Of a stretch of DNA of 64,000 nucleotides, positions 13,380 through 24,080 are shown piece after piece. The first letter of the stretch is position 1. Every line of letters begins with the position of its first letter. The DNA lies in NCBI RefSeq assembly GCF_036320965.1, contig NC_092225.1:55316515-55380514 (forward strand). Reading direction: 5' to 3'. This DNA comes from Panulirus ornatus (lineage: Eukaryota; Arthropoda; Malacostraca; Decapoda; Palinuridae). The translations under genes and the position numbers were made by a program. The notes under the pieces are model-generated. The model had not been told where the DNA came from and did not search any database. It saw only the letters and a program-made list of their open reading frames with translations.

Positions 13380-13860
13380 GCCGCCCGCCCCTGCCAGTGG
13401 TCCCATCTCTGACCCCCCTACCTTTGACCTCAGTCACTGACCTTATCTCTGACTCCAGCTCATGGTCGTACCTCTGATCCTAGTCTGTGGACCTTCCCTG
13501 TGACCTCATTCAGTGACCTTTGATCCCAACTAGGGGTCCCACTTCTGATCCCAGCTAGTGACCCCGCCTTCGACCCCAGCAGGTGATCCCATTTTTGACC
13601 CCCTTACTCTGACCCCACCTCTCACCCGAGCTAGTGAGCCAAGTTCTGGCCCCAGTGACCCTATCTCCGACCCCAGCTGGTGACACCACCTCCAACCCCA
13701 GCCAGTGACCCTACCCCTAACCCCAGCTAGCTGTCCAGTCTCTGACCCCCACCTTGTCATCTGACCTCTGAATCTATCTAGTGACCCCACCTTTGACCAT
13801 CTAGCCGTTGACATCACCCAAGTGGTCCCATCTCTTGACCCCACCTCGTGACCTCATCTG
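13380..13860. repeat. Degenerate CCAGCTAGTGACCC minisatellite
   Basis: Loose repeats of about 25-30 bp combining CCAGCTAGTGACCC or CTGACCCC with ACCTCTGACCCC. Copies are highly diverged, indicating an old array. The 104-aa minus frame across it is an effect of the repeat. Confidence 0.7.
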
Positions 13861-14460
13861 GTACCCATCCACCCCCTTGTCCCCACCCGACCATTCAGAA
13901 AGCCCGATAATGACCCACTTGTAGGTCATGACCTCTCCAGCTGACCTCGGTTGCAGCCAGTGTTCCGTGGAATAAAGATGTGTAGATGAGAGGACGTGTC
14001 CCACTGGAAAAAAAAAGAAATAGACCCCCTTCACGTCCACCTCGCCCTCCAGTTGAGCGAGTGGAAGGCGCGTCAAGAGCCACGTTGGAGACACCCATGG
14101 AGTGACCGGTGGTGGTGTTGTACACACACAGACACACACACACACCCACCCACTTACTCCCGGAGGTGTACAGGGTGAGGCTGACGCGGTGCGTGTACAC
14201 AGCGGTACAGGCGGCGCCGCACCCCCCCCCAGCGATGCACACCGTCTACGTCACGACCATTCTCTTTGTCAGCTGTATGTATGTACAACACTCATGTCCT
14301 GGACTGGGGCAAGCTACCACTACTGTTGCTGGCCCCCCCCCCCCCCCCCCCCACCCCGCCCCCGCCACAACCTCTCATTAACTCACTCTTACCTTTACCT
14401 GTTGGGCTATTTCACGGTGATGACCCCCTGAAGGCTTGAGTGATCCCACAGACAGTGTGC
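13861..14460. other. Unassigned sequence with short CA and poly-C tracts
   Basis: Contains a short CA run near 14120-14150, a C-rich homopolymer stretch at 14332-14352 and otherwise nothing recognisable. Several short overlapping frames on both strands are low complexity. Confidence 0.4.
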
Positions 14461-14508
14461 ATCATCGTCATCATCATCATCATCATCATTATCATCATTA
14501 TCATCATT
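14461..14508. repeat. (CAT)n / (ATC)n trinucleotide repeat
   Basis: CATCATCAT run with a few TTATCAT interruptions. Confidence 0.9.
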
Positions 14509-14640
14509 GTGATACTGGCATTAGTACTCCATTGTGGCGCTCACGTAAATAGTTTGTTGATATCCTTCCCATCCTGTTTGTTTATCATCGTCCCACCGAT
14601 GGTCCTGTTACTGTGGTCTGTCAGATGACCTCGTCACGGA

Positions 14641-15172
14641 CCATTGGGGTATTTTGTTACCCGACTTTCCCCCCCGTATATTCCCAAGTATTTGAATATT
14701 TTGTTACTCGGCTTTCCTCGTATATTCCCACACTTGGGTATTTTGTTACCCGGCTTTCCCCCGTATATTCCCAAGTATTTGGATATTTTGTTACTCGGCT
14801 TTCCCCGTATATTCCCACACTTGGGTATTTTGTTACCCGGCTTTCCCCCGTATATTCCCAAGTATTTGGATATTTTGTTACTCGGCTTTCCCCGTATATT
14901 CCCACACTTGGGTATTTTGTTACTCGGCTTTCCCCGTATATTTCCAAGTATTTGGGTATTTTGTTACTCGGCTTTCCCCGTATATTTCCAAGTATTTGGG
15001 TATTTTGTTACTCGGCTTTCCCCGTATATTTCCAAGTATTTGGGTATTTTGTTACTCGGCTTTCCCCGTATATTTCCAAGTATTTGGGTATTTTGTTACT
15101 CGGTTTTCCCCGTATATTCCCAAGTATTTGGGTATTTTGTTACTCGGCTTTCCCCGTATATTCCCACGTATT
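14641..15172. repeat. 44-bp minisatellite (TTTTGTTACTCGGCTTTCC core)
   Basis: About 12 copies of a unit of about 44 bp with core TTTTGTTACTCGGCTTTCC, followed by CCGTATATTCCC or CCGTATATTTCC and a spacer. The first seven units alternate between CCAAGTATTTGGATA and CCACACTTGGGTA types, so the early array is a dimer-based higher-order pattern; later units are uniform. Frames of 263 and 186 aa crossing it exist because 44 is not a multiple of 3 and no phase has a stop. Confidence 0.95.
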
Positions 15173-15679
15173 ACATTCATCATGCAACACGTACGTACAA
15201 GTAACAGTTTACCGGAGCTGTGAGTGTGTGTGGAGTCGTAGCAAGCGTCTCCAAGGATGTGCTCCTGCCAGGGGTGGGGAGGAGGAGGACGCGGAGGAGG
15301 ACGCTGTCATGACCTTCCATGTGACTACAAGGGAAAGCAGGAGACTCCGCCTCGTGTGGCCAAGACTCGTGGTGGCTGGTCTTGAAGGAGGCGGAGAGCT
15401 TTGATGAGATTAGTTCGTCTGGTGTGCCGCCAGGGTCTGCTCCCTGCTCCAGTGGGCTCTCGCAGCGCCAGGGCTGCGCTGCCTTAAGTTGCAGGGGCTG
15501 GATGCATTCCTTTGGAGTGAGAGTCGGGAGTTCTTTTGATGAGCATGGGCTCACGTCAAACAACGATATATGTGTGTGTGTAAAGCAAATAATTTTTTCC
15601 ATTATGGTTAAATTTTATACTCCATAAGGCTCCTTTGTTAAGGCGGGGTAAAGCGAAAAAGATGAAAGATTCATACATG
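15173..15679. other. Unassigned sequence with a 140-aa minus-strand frame
   Basis: A minus-strand open frame at 15180-15602 (140 aa) is not repeat-driven, but its translation shows no family motif. A plus-strand frame at 15382-15627 overlaps it. I would not call either a gene. It leads into the 3' end of a retrotransposon fragment. Confidence 0.3.
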
Positions 15680-16035
15680 TTCGCCGTTTCCAGTATTAGA
15701 TAGGTAGCGCCAGGAACGAATGAAGAACGGCCTCATTTCCTTACATTCTCTCTGTCTCTCATGGATAATGCAGCGAAACCAGAGCCCCCTATACACAGAT
15801 ACACACCGCAGTCCCTCTTGTGGTTATCCTTTACCGCTTCTACATATGTCTTGGTTCAGGTCATTGACAACACGTCGCCCCCTGTATACCGCATCACTCC
15901 AGTTATCTCTGCCTCCTGTGCACTTCACATCCTCCTTCATGTTTAGGCCTTGATAACTCAGAGCATCTTTCACTCCATCCTCCACCTCGTCCTCTCGCCT
16001 CCCCTTCTCTTGTTCGCTCCACGTCTGACACATAA
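15680..16035 (-). mobile_element. Non-LTR retrotransposon type A, 3' fragment (RT C-terminus and 3' UTR)
   Basis: Read on the minus strand, a decayed frame ends in DGVKDALSYQGLNMKED then DAVYRG. This matches the type A tail seen elsewhere in this window (DGVKNISSDWGLNIQED at 58680-58750). The motif AGGTAGCGCCAGGAA near 15702-15716, close to the low-coordinate end, corresponds to the 3' UTR of the same element; its complement follows the plus-strand copies at 46425 and 58555. Stops and frameshifts interrupt it. From memory this is a very common decapod LINE family; I cannot assign the clade. Confidence 0.75.
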
Positions 16036-16082
16036 CCTTTAATCAGTCAGTCCTCGCTCATATTCACAATTCTTTTCATTTT

Positions 16083-16925
16083 TGATGACTGTTTCCCGTG
16101 TTAGTGAGGGAGAGCCATGAACAGACGGAGAAAAGCCACACTCGCCCACATCCATTCTCTGACCGTCATTTGCAGTGCACCAATACCACAGCTCCCTATC
16201 CACAACCAGGCCCCACAGACCTTTCCATGCTTTACTCCGGACGTTTCATATACACTAATTCAGTCCGTTGATGGCACGTTGACCCCTCAGTATGCCTCAT
16301 CGTTCCAGTGCACGCCTTTCATCTAACCTATATGTTCAGGTCCCGATCGCCCAAAATCTCTTTCACTCCATCCCTCCACCACCAGTTTGGTCTCCCGTTT
16401 CTCCTTGTTCCCTCCACCTCTGACACATATATCCTCTTTGTCAATCTTTCCTCACTTATTTTTTCCACATATCCAAACTATTTCAACACACCCTCTTCTG
16501 CTCTCTCAACCACACTTTTTATTACCACACATGTCTCACCCTCACTTGATCAAACCACCTCACACCACACATTGTCCTCAGACGTTTCGTTTACAACATC
16601 TGCTGCAGTCCTCTCCGCGCATCCTCGTGTATGCTTATGCCTCGCATCAATACAACGTTGTTGGACCACAGTACCTTGAAACATAGCCAGTTTGGCCCTC
16701 CCAGACACTGACACCTATTTCCACAGATTCTTCAGAGCTCCTAGAACCATCGGCCCCTCCCCCACCCTATGACTCATTTCCATGGTTTCATTTACTGCCG
16801 TGTTCATTCCCAGGTATCGAAAACGCTCCACTTCCTTCATATTTTTTTTCCATTCGAACTCACATCCAACCGATTCGAACTCACATCCGCCCAACCGATT
16901 TACCTTGCTTTTAATCATATTGACT
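16083..16925 (-). mobile_element. Non-LTR retrotransposon type A, 3' third (RT C-terminal domain)
   Basis: Second copy of the type A 3' part in the same orientation as the preceding fragment. On the minus strand, ERFRYLGMNTAVNETME and HRVGEGPMVLGALKNLWK (16715-16830) form the post-palm region of the reverse transcriptase. Further 3' the sequence matches the region that reads ILSDRGLN-like in other copies. The 3' UTR motif reappears as GTTTCCCGTGTTAGTGAGG near 16089. The 5' end is lost at a trinucleotide tract (16934). Multiple frame breaks make it non-functional. Confidence 0.85.
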
Positions 16926-16933
16926 CTCAGCTT

Positions 16934-17004
16934 ATTATTATTATTATTATTATTATTAGTAGTAGTAGTAGTAGTAGTAGTATTGTGAATTATTATTATT
17001 ATTA

Positions 17005-17046
<42 letters not shown>
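16934..17046. repeat. Compound (TTA)n-(TAG)n-(TTA)n microsatellite
   Basis: TTA repeats, then a block of AGT/TAG repeats at about 16958-16982, then TTA repeats with occasional TTG. It sits exactly at the truncated 5' side of the retrotransposon fragment. Confidence 0.95.
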
Positions 17047-17047
<1 letters not shown>

Positions 17048-17376
17048 GCGACCTCAGGGACACTTAGGCTCCTGCCCACCCACCACCATAGATGGTGGTG
17101 GGTAGACAGTAAAGTTGCAGGCTTCTCATTACCCACCACAGTAGGTGGAGACAGGAGATTACGTAAAGCACAAGGCTCCTCGCCACCCACCCACCCACCA
17201 CTCAACACCGGCAAGCCAGTCTGCAAGGAACATGACACACTAAGGGAACACCACGAAGTATGTAGACAAAGTATATTCTTATGGAAATTTTACGAAAAAA
17301 AAAAAAAGGGAAAAGACATTCTGATCTCACTTATAGTCTTTACATACGCACGCACACACCCACACACCGACACACC

Positions 17377-17418
<42 letters not shown>

Positions 17419-17617
17419 ACACACACAATCAGTCAACAGAGGTTGTTCGAACATCACAACATCATTGTTGTCCTCACCATGTCTGGCATGACTCGTGGCC
17501 ACAGACACACCTTCATCACAGTAACCATCCGCTCGGATGTATTCTGTATCGCATTAGGGGCGTAACCGTGATGCAAGCTTGCCCCACGCCGTCGGATATG
17601 TGAGTAGCCCCATAAGT
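17047..17617. other. Unassigned sequence with a 12-bp-arm dyad and a (CA)n tract
   Basis: A perfect inverted repeat ACCCACCACCAT / ATGGTGGTGGGT with a 2-nt spacer lies at 17078-17103. A (CA)n tract lies at 17379-17417. The remaining DNA shows no coding signal. Confidence 0.6.
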
Positions 17618-17665
17618 ACTGGATTGAATTGACATTATTTTACCGTAAATAATGTTCAATCCAGT
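17618..17665. repeat. Imperfect inverted repeat (19-bp arms, 4-nt bulge)
   Basis: ACTGGATTGA..ACATTATTT on the left pairs with AAATAATGTTCAATCCAGT on the right across the 6-nt loop TACCGT. The left arm has four extra bases. It is too short for a typical miRNA precursor and could be an element end or a foldback relic. Confidence 0.75.
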
Positions 17666-18079
17666 TATATATAGAGAGAAGCTGAAGGCAATATATTATT
17701 TTGTTTATTGAGGAAGTGTAATGTATTCATTAATGGAGCGTTGACTTGCCGTAAGATTTTAAACGATTAAAAAAATTAAAAAAATGTGTTGTATGAGCAA
17801 TAGCGAAGAGGCGGAGCTGTGGGCACGCAGTCAAAAAAAAAATTGTATTTATATTTAAATTTGTTTATATAGTTTCGCCAGAGAAGGAGTTTATATGGGC
17901 CACTTGAATTTCCAGAACCTTCTTCGTCTCTCCCGTTTGGTAAGGAGTTTGGAAACGGTTCATTTCGGTGCTTGTGGTTCTCTGCGTGTTTGCAAATTGC
18001 AATGAATATGTTTGCCCTTCCTTTCACGTGGGGGTTATGACGTATTTTTACCTGACGAGGAACGTTCCTGAGTCGTGCA

Positions 18080-18110
<31 letters not shown>

Positions 18111-18249
18111 GCGGAAGAGGACTGTCTCTTTGGTCGTGATATGGTCCCCTAAGGCGACTCCCCCGGGCCGCCGCCCGCACCTCCCTCCCACACCTTCCCC
18201 TTTCCCCTCGTTACATTGACTAAAGATGTTGTTACGAGATGAGAGAGAA
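17666..18249. other. Unassigned sequence
   Basis: Moderately AT-rich, then a short GGA-rich run at 18080-18118. The minus frame at 17776-18180 is largely poly-proline from that run. No gene recognised. Confidence 0.35.
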
Positions 18250-18608
18250 CGTTGCTTACTGGGTTAGGAGAGAAGTGGCGGGGTCGTGTAGAGAGAAGTG
18301 GGGGGTCGTGTAGAGAGAAGTGGGGGGGTCGTGTAGAGAGAAGTGGCGGGGTCGTGTAAAGAGAAGTGGTGGTGGGGTCGTGTAGAGAGAAGTGGCGGGT
18401 CGTGTAGAGAGAAGTGGTGGCGGGTCGTGTAGAGAGAAGTGGTGGCGGGTCGTGTAGAGAGAAGTGGTGGCGGGTCGTGTAGAAAGAAGTGGCGGGGTCG
18501 TGTAGAGAGAAGTGGCCGGGGGTCGTGCAGAGAGAAGTGGACGGGGGTCGTGTAGAGAGAAGTGGCCGGGGGTCGTGTAGAGAGAAGTGGCCGGGGGTCG
18601 TGTAGTAA
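18250..18608. repeat. Minisatellite with GGGTCGTGTAGAGAGAAGTG core
   Basis: About 14 copies of a 22-26 bp unit. Units differ in a short variable insert (GCGG, GGGG, GTGGCG, GCCGGG), and like variants cluster, indicating local duplication. The 165-aa minus frame is repeat-derived. Confidence 0.95.
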
Positions 18609-18910
18609 AAAAAAAATGGTGTTTGTGACCTGGGAGATTTAGCCATTGATAATAGATATGATCACAAGAACATTGGAAGATAAATATACGTATATGGTTC
18701 TGGGAATGATCCTTTTATATTTAGAACATTACATTCTCTTCCTAATCTGTGCGTAAGAATTTACAGGCCAAGACGTAACGTTGGTCGATGTGGGATGTTG
18801 ATTTTGTATCCACAGTTTGGTACTGATAGATAGAGACATTCACACGGAGGGAGCATGAACACCGGTGTTTTGGTGACCCACACATCTACTACTCAGGGAA
18901 ATCCCTAACT
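18609..18910. other. Unassigned sequence
   Basis: AT-leaning stretch between two minisatellites. No repeat, RNA or coding signal seen. Confidence 0.35.
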
Positions 18911-19087
18911 ACATGTCATGTAGCCACGGGAGTGGAGGGGTTTTCCTGTAGCCATGGGAGTGGAGGGGTTTTCCTGTAGCCACGGGAGTGGAGGGGTTTT
19001 CCTGTAGCCATGGGAGTGGAGGGGTTTTCCTGTAGCCATGGGAGTGGAGGGGTTTTCCTGTAGCCATGGGAGTGGAGGGGTTTTCCT
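18911..19087. repeat. 28-bp minisatellite (TGTAGCCATGGGAGTGG core)
   Basis: Six near-identical 28-bp units; core TGTAGCCATGGGAGTGG followed by AGGGGTTTTCC. Only single-base variants (CATGGG or CACGGG), so it is a young array. Confidence 0.95.
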
Positions 19088-19447
19088 CAAGTGATACACA
19101 CGCTGTGTCTTGCACCATCTGTTGACGCGACCTTGATGTAGTAGTACAAGCGCTTTGCCAAAAGGGGCGCCGTGCTTGCGGTAGACGATTGTAATATTCC
19201 CAGACTCGTACATCCTTAGGCCAGAAGACCCTCAGAAAACAAAACAAAACAAAAAAGAGATTTGCTGTATGGGAGAGAAACACTTCGGTCCTCAAACAAT
19301 TTGTGCCACCCTCACACACACACACACACACACACACACCAGGTGTAAAAGCTCCATGTATCATGACATGGCACAAACCTGCGCGTCTTTGACCAACTTC
19401 GAGGGCCGTGAAGCAGGGAGGTATGAACCCATGGGTAACAACATACG

Positions 19448-19449
<2 letters not shown>
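19088..19449. other. Unassigned sequence with a short (CA)n
   Basis: Includes CA repeats at about 19312-19340. No coding or RNA feature recognised. Confidence 0.35.

Positions 19450-19522
<73 letters not shown>
19450..19522. repeat. (CT)n microsatellite
   Basis: Uninterrupted CT dinucleotides. Confidence 0.98.
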
Positions 19523-19525
<3 letters not shown>

Positions 19526-20683
19526 CTCCCCAAGCACACTTAACCTCCCCCCGTTCCTTCCCCCGTTTTGAGCGGGATGACTGCTGGATAAGTGCCCACG
19601 CTCCGCTGTGCTACGGGATCCGCTTTGTTGCATTATCCGGATAAGAAAACAAAAAACGTCTTATCCGTTACTTACATAATAGTTTTATTACAGTCTTCGT
19701 TAACTGTCACTGACGTGGAGATGATTTAGTATGGTGTTTTATTACAATAGATGTTGGCCATTGTTGACATAAAGACGATTTTATACGTGAGTTTCGTCGC
19801 CAGATCATGTCACCATGGATACGAACCTCATCATTTTGAGTGGTAGATTTATTCCGACCAATTGAGTGGTGATTGGCTGGTTGGTTACATCATGTGAGGG
19901 TCGTTAAGGCCGTCGACGTCACGTCATAACTGCCAGTCGAAGAAATCTTGGAACCCCTTCCGTTTTGGGTGCTGAAGACGCCCCTCTCCAATATCACTTA
20001 ACCTCCCTCCGTCTCGTTCGTTCGCTGCATCTCTGGTCGCTACTGGGAAGCGTCGTTGTCGCTGGTGGCAGCGAGCCAGCCAGCCAGCCAGCCAACCTAC
20101 CATTAGGAGCGACTCCTACATGGCTGCGGTTCATCGAGGCCCTCAGAAGCGGCCCGTGTTTAGTAGACGATCATGTTTCTCACAGCTGTAGCCTTTTACC
20201 CCCGCTTGGCGTATTTAGTAGTCATTAAGGAGGAGAGCCTCCTCTCGTACGTTCACTCCTCCGGCTTCCTTTACGTGGATATGTTGTGGAAATTAGAGTA
20301 TATAAAGGAATACAAAGGAGTTCAGTCAGCAGCAGTCCATTGTTTTCTAACGAGGCTGTTTGTGGCAGGGGGGGAAGAGAACAGAAACTCGTGGATCAGT
20401 GGGGTAGGAGGAGTGAGATACACAGATGTAGAGAGATAGAGAGAGATAGAGAGATTTACAGAGATATGCCGATGTTTTTGAGAGAACAGGCTGTGTGTCT
20501 GTTTCATATAAGTGAGGAGGATCAGATCCTGTCAGTCGTGGACGTGAAGCGAAGTATCGATCAGGTCTGTTTATAAACGCATCTCCGGTACCGCTTTGAT
20601 CAATCCTGTCGAAGAAGAAGTACTTCCCCTCATTCCTGGTGAAATGTAATGTGCATCCATTACTGCTAGTGAAATCAAACGGA

Positions 20684-20685
<2 letters not shown>
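19523..20685. other. Unassigned low-copy-looking sequence
   Basis: About 1.1 kb with few repeats: a short GCCAGCCA run at 20075-20092 and GAGATA repeats at 20430-20455. Short frames (for example 19965-20228, 87 aa, and 20286-20576, 96 aa) overlap others and show no family motif. One of the better places to test for host transcription, but nothing here supports a gene call. Confidence 0.3.

Positions 20686-20743
<58 letters not shown>
20686..20743. repeat. (CT)n microsatellite
   Basis: Uninterrupted CT dinucleotides directly upstream of a retrotransposon fragment. Confidence 0.98.
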
Positions 20744-20746
<3 letters not shown>

Positions 20747-20754
20747 GTTTCTTA

Positions 20755-20880
20755 CGTCTTTGTATTACTGCTCAACTGCCATATTCTCAGACATCTTGAA
20801 TCTCACAGTCTTCTCTCTCATCACCAGTATGGCTTTCTTAAGGGGAGTTCCACTGGTGATATCCTTTCGTGACTTGCTAA
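20755..20880 (+). mobile_element. Jockey-like LINE fragment (RT fingers region)
   Basis: The plus frame reads LESHSLLSHHQYGFLKGSST followed by GDILS, which matches the QYGFRKGRSTGDLLS-type motif of jockey-like reverse transcriptases. Only about 40 codons survive. It is bounded by a (CT)n tract on the left and a 1.2-kb minisatellite on the right. Same element type as 60060-60738. Confidence 0.7.
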
Positions 20881-20883
20881 TCT

Positions 20884-22128
20884 CCCTCCCTCCCCCTTCA
20901 TTAACGCAGGTCCCTCCCTCCCCCTTCATTAACGCAGGTCCCTCCCTCCCCCTTCATTAACGTAGGTCCCTCCCTCCCCCTTCATTAACGCAGATCCCTC
21001 CCTCCCCCTTCATTAACGCAGGTCCCTCCCTCCCCCTTCATTAACGCAGGTCCCTCCCTCCCCCTTCATTAACGCAGGTCCCTCCCTCCCCCTTCATTAA
21101 CGTAGGTCCCTCCCTCCCCCTTCATTAACGTAGGTCCCTCCCTCCCCCTTCATTAACGCAGGTCCCTCCCTCCCCCTTCATTAACGCAGGTCCCTCCCTC
21201 CCCCTTCATTAACGTAGGTCCCTCCCTCCCCCTTCATTAACGCAGGTCCCTCCCTCCCCCTTCATTAACGCAGGTCCCTCCCTCCCCCTTCATTAACGCA
21301 GGTCCCTCCCTCCCCCTTCATTAACGCAGGTCCCTCCCTCCCCCTTCATTAACGCAGGTCCCTCCCTTCCCCTTCACTAACGCAGGTCCCTCCCTCCCCC
21401 TTCATTAACGCAGGTCCCTCCCTCCCCCTTCATTAACGCAGGTCCCTCCCTCCTCTTCACTAACGCAGGTCCCTCCCTCCCCCTTCATTAACGCAGGTCC
21501 CTCCCTTCCCCTTCATTAACGCAGGTCCCTCCCTCCCCCTTCATTAACGTAGGTCCCTCCCTTCCCCCTTCACTAACGCAGGTCCCTCCCTCCCCCTTCA
21601 TTAACGCAGGTCCCTCCCTCCCCCTTCATTAACGTAGGTCCCTCCCTCCCCCTTCATTAACGCAGGTCCCTCCCTCCTCCTTCATTAACGCAGGTTCCTC
21701 CCTCCCCCTTCATTAACGTAGGTCCCTCCCTCCCCCTTCATTAACGTAGGTCCCTCCCTCCCCCTTCATTAACGCAGGTCCCTCCCTCCCCCTTCATTAA
21801 CGCAGGTCCCTCCCTCCCCCTTCATTAACGCAGGTCCCTCCCTCCCCCTTCATTAACGCAGGTCCCTCCTTCCCCCTTCATTAACGTAGGTCCCTCCCTT
21901 CCCCTTCACTAACGCAGGTCCCTCCCTCCCCCTTCATTAACGTAGGTCCCTTCCTCCCCCTTCATTAACGCAGGTCCCTCCCTCCCCCTTCATTAACGCA
22001 GGTCCCTCCCTCTCCCTTCATTAACGCAGGTCCCTCCCTACCCCTTCATTAACGCAGGTCCCTCCCTCCCCCTTCATTAACGCAGGTCCCTCCCTCCCCC
22101 TTCATTAACGCAGGTCCCTCCTTACCCC
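20884..22128. repeat. 28-bp minisatellite (AACGCAGGTCCCTCCC core), about 44 copies
   Basis: Long and highly homogeneous array, core AACGCAGGTCCCTCCC then TCCCCCTTCATT. Variants are AACGTAGG, CCCTTCCC and CACTAAC; the CACTAAC and CCCTTCCC types recur together, hinting at block duplication. It starts within a few bases of the jockey-like fragment. Frames entering its left edge belong to that fragment. Confidence 0.97.
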
Positions 22129-22289
22129 TTCTTATCTGGCGATGACCATCCAAGCCCTTGGGCCCACCTGTCACCCACCTGTGTCAGTGTATCGTACCCA
22201 CTGGAGTCTCTTGTGCCTGCCTGCCCACCACCACCTAAACCCCACTGACATGACCCCTTACCCACATTACCTCAGGAATGTTTTGTCTC
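22129..22289. other. Short unassigned spacer
   Basis: Pyrimidine-rich sequence between two arrays; no feature recognised. Confidence 0.4.
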
Positions 22290-22615
22290 TGTAAATTAGA
22301 GAAGTATGTACATTAGAGAAGTATGTAAATTAGAGAAGTATGTAAATTAGAGAAGTATGTGAAATAGAGAAATATGTAAATTAGAGAAGTATGTACATTA
22401 GAGAAGTATGTGCATTAGAGAAGTATTTACATTAGAGAAGTATGCAAATTGGAGAAGTATGTAAATTAGAGAAGTATGTTAAATTAGAGAAGTATGTCCA
22501 TTAGTGAAGTATGTAATTTAGAGAAGTATGTAAATTAGAGAAGCATGTAAATTAGAGAAGTATGTAAATTAGAGAAGTGTGAACATTAGAGAAGTATGTA
22601 AATTGGAGAACTGAT
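22290..22615. repeat. 17-bp minisatellite (TTAGAGAAGTATGTAAA)
   Basis: About 19 copies of TTAGAGAAGTATGTAAA with substitutions (TGTACA, TGCAAA, TGTCCA). AT-rich, unlike the neighbouring C-rich array. Confidence 0.95.
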
Positions 22616-22904
22616 TTTCGTATATCACACACGACCCGTCCCAGGCTGCGAGCAGTAGATAGAAGAGACTTTAAGAAACGACTCAAGGACACTGGAAAAT
22701 ACCAGTTGATACCAAGGGAAGAGAATGACACAAACAAACAAACAAACACACACAAACAAGAGCAAACAAGGCATCTGGGGAAAATAGCCACAAACACCAA
22801 GAGATGCGAACCCGGTGCCCAGTGGACCCCATCGCCACCAGCAGATCAACTGGCTGGTGGCCAGACCCACGCTTGTATCATCCCACAAAGAACACCTTCC
22901 TCAC
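22616..22904. other. Unassigned sequence
   Basis: Includes AAACAAACAAAC and CACACAAACA runs at about 22730-22760. No supported gene; overlapping minus frames (82 and 87 aa) lack recognisable motifs. Confidence 0.35.
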
Positions 22905-23183
22905 GCCGTCCTCACACACCCTCCTCACACCCTCCTCACACCCCTCCTTACACCCTCCTCACACCCTCCTCACACACCCTCACACACCCTCCTCACCCCT
23001 CCTCACACCCTCCTCACGCCCTCCTCACACACCCTCCTCACACCCTCCTCACACCCTCCTCACACCCTCCTCACACCCCTCACACACCCTCCTCACACCC
23101 TCCTCACACACCCTCCTCACACCCTCCTCACACCCCCTCCTCACACCCTCCTCACACCCTCCTCACGCCCTCCTCACGCCCCC
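22905..23183. repeat. CCTCCTCACA minisatellite
   Basis: Short-period repeat of CTCCTCACACC (about 11 bp) with CTCACACAC and CTCACGCC variants. Confidence 0.93.
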
Positions 23184-23199
23184 TTTTTTTGGTAGAATT

Positions 23200-23301
23200 C
23201 TTTAGCTTTGTTGTTGTTTTTGTTGTTGTTGTTTTTGTTGTTGTTGTTGTTGTTGATTTTGTTGTTGAATCCTGTAGTTTTTTTCTTCTTCGAATTCTTT
23301 T

Positions 23302-23340
<39 letters not shown>
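23200..23340. repeat. Compound (TTG)n and (TG)n microsatellites
   Basis: TTG-rich tract at about 23209-23268 and a TG run at about 23305-23336. Confidence 0.93.
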
Positions 23341-23342
<2 letters not shown>

Positions 23343-23611
23343 TTCATCTGTCGGGTTTCCTACAACCTTCTCCTCCTCCTGCTCCTCCTCCTCCTCCTTC
23401 GTCACCACACGCCGCTGAGGCCATGGGCGCGTAGGGGCGCGTCTTGTCAGGGGCTTGCTTGCCTTGCCCCCCCCACGGGCGGTTTCGAACCCTGCTGGTC
23501 TTGCTGTGTGTTCCCGGAGGGGTCCGGACGGCCACAGCCAACGGACCCGCGAGTGATCGAACCATTACGGACCAGGCCGTGGAATTTCGCACGGTTTTAG
23601 AGAATCGTCCA
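23341..23611. other. Unassigned sequence with a tRNA B-box-like motif
   Basis: GGTTTCGAACCC lies at about 23481-23492 and could be an internal promoter B box of a tRNA-derived SINE, but I could not fold a cloverleaf or find a matching A box. Otherwise unassigned. Confidence 0.25.
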
Positions 23612-23630
23612 ACACACACACACACACACA

Positions 23631-23709
<79 letters not shown>
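23612..23709. repeat. Compound (CA)n-(CT)n microsatellite
   Basis: CA dinucleotides at 23612-23632 continue directly into CT dinucleotides to 23709. Confidence 0.97.
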
Positions 23710-23711
<2 letters not shown>

Positions 23712-24080
23712 TTTCTTTCCGGGCACACTAAGTTTTGGGGCGGGCAGTGTTGTCATGTTGCCTCGACTGACTGACACCACTTGACCTCCCCCGGTGGCAT
23801 GACAGCGCCGTGCCTCGTCGTGGTTGGCACGACAGATTCAGTGGTGTCATCTGAAGTGCCACGGTGTCATCTGGGAATGACTTAATGGTGTCATTTAACC
23901 CCTCGAGCACGACCGTGTGGCCCTTGAGCACAACGGGAAGTCGATATTTGGGCGTGGTGGACCTGGCCACTGACCTGACCCTCGAAGAGTTGAGGTCAGA
24001 GGTCAGCCCATCATACCCCAAGGATCGTATTGACGTGTTCCTCCAGGTCGCTATCATAAATCTACAGTTTCTCTATTAAT
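23710..24080. other. Unassigned sequence before the telomere-like array
   Basis: Contains GGTGTCATYTG-type loose repeats at 23835-23900. No gene recognised. Confidence 0.35.

Noticed and set aside
14613..15404. 263-aa plus frame with YFVTRLSPYIP repeats
   Set aside because: Produced by a 44-bp repeat that shifts frame every unit and lacks stops in all phases.
15180..15602. 140-aa minus-strand frame
   Set aside because: Not repeat-driven, but without recognisable domain, and overlapped by a plus frame. Kept as unassigned sequence; a protein search would be decisive.
23481..23492. GGTTTCGAACCC as a tRNA or SINE B box; also GGTTCCAATCC at 32198 and GGGTTCGAATTC at 46082
   Set aside because: No A box at proper distance and no cloverleaf could be drawn by eye. 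A tRNAscan-SE run and a search for repeated copies would decide.
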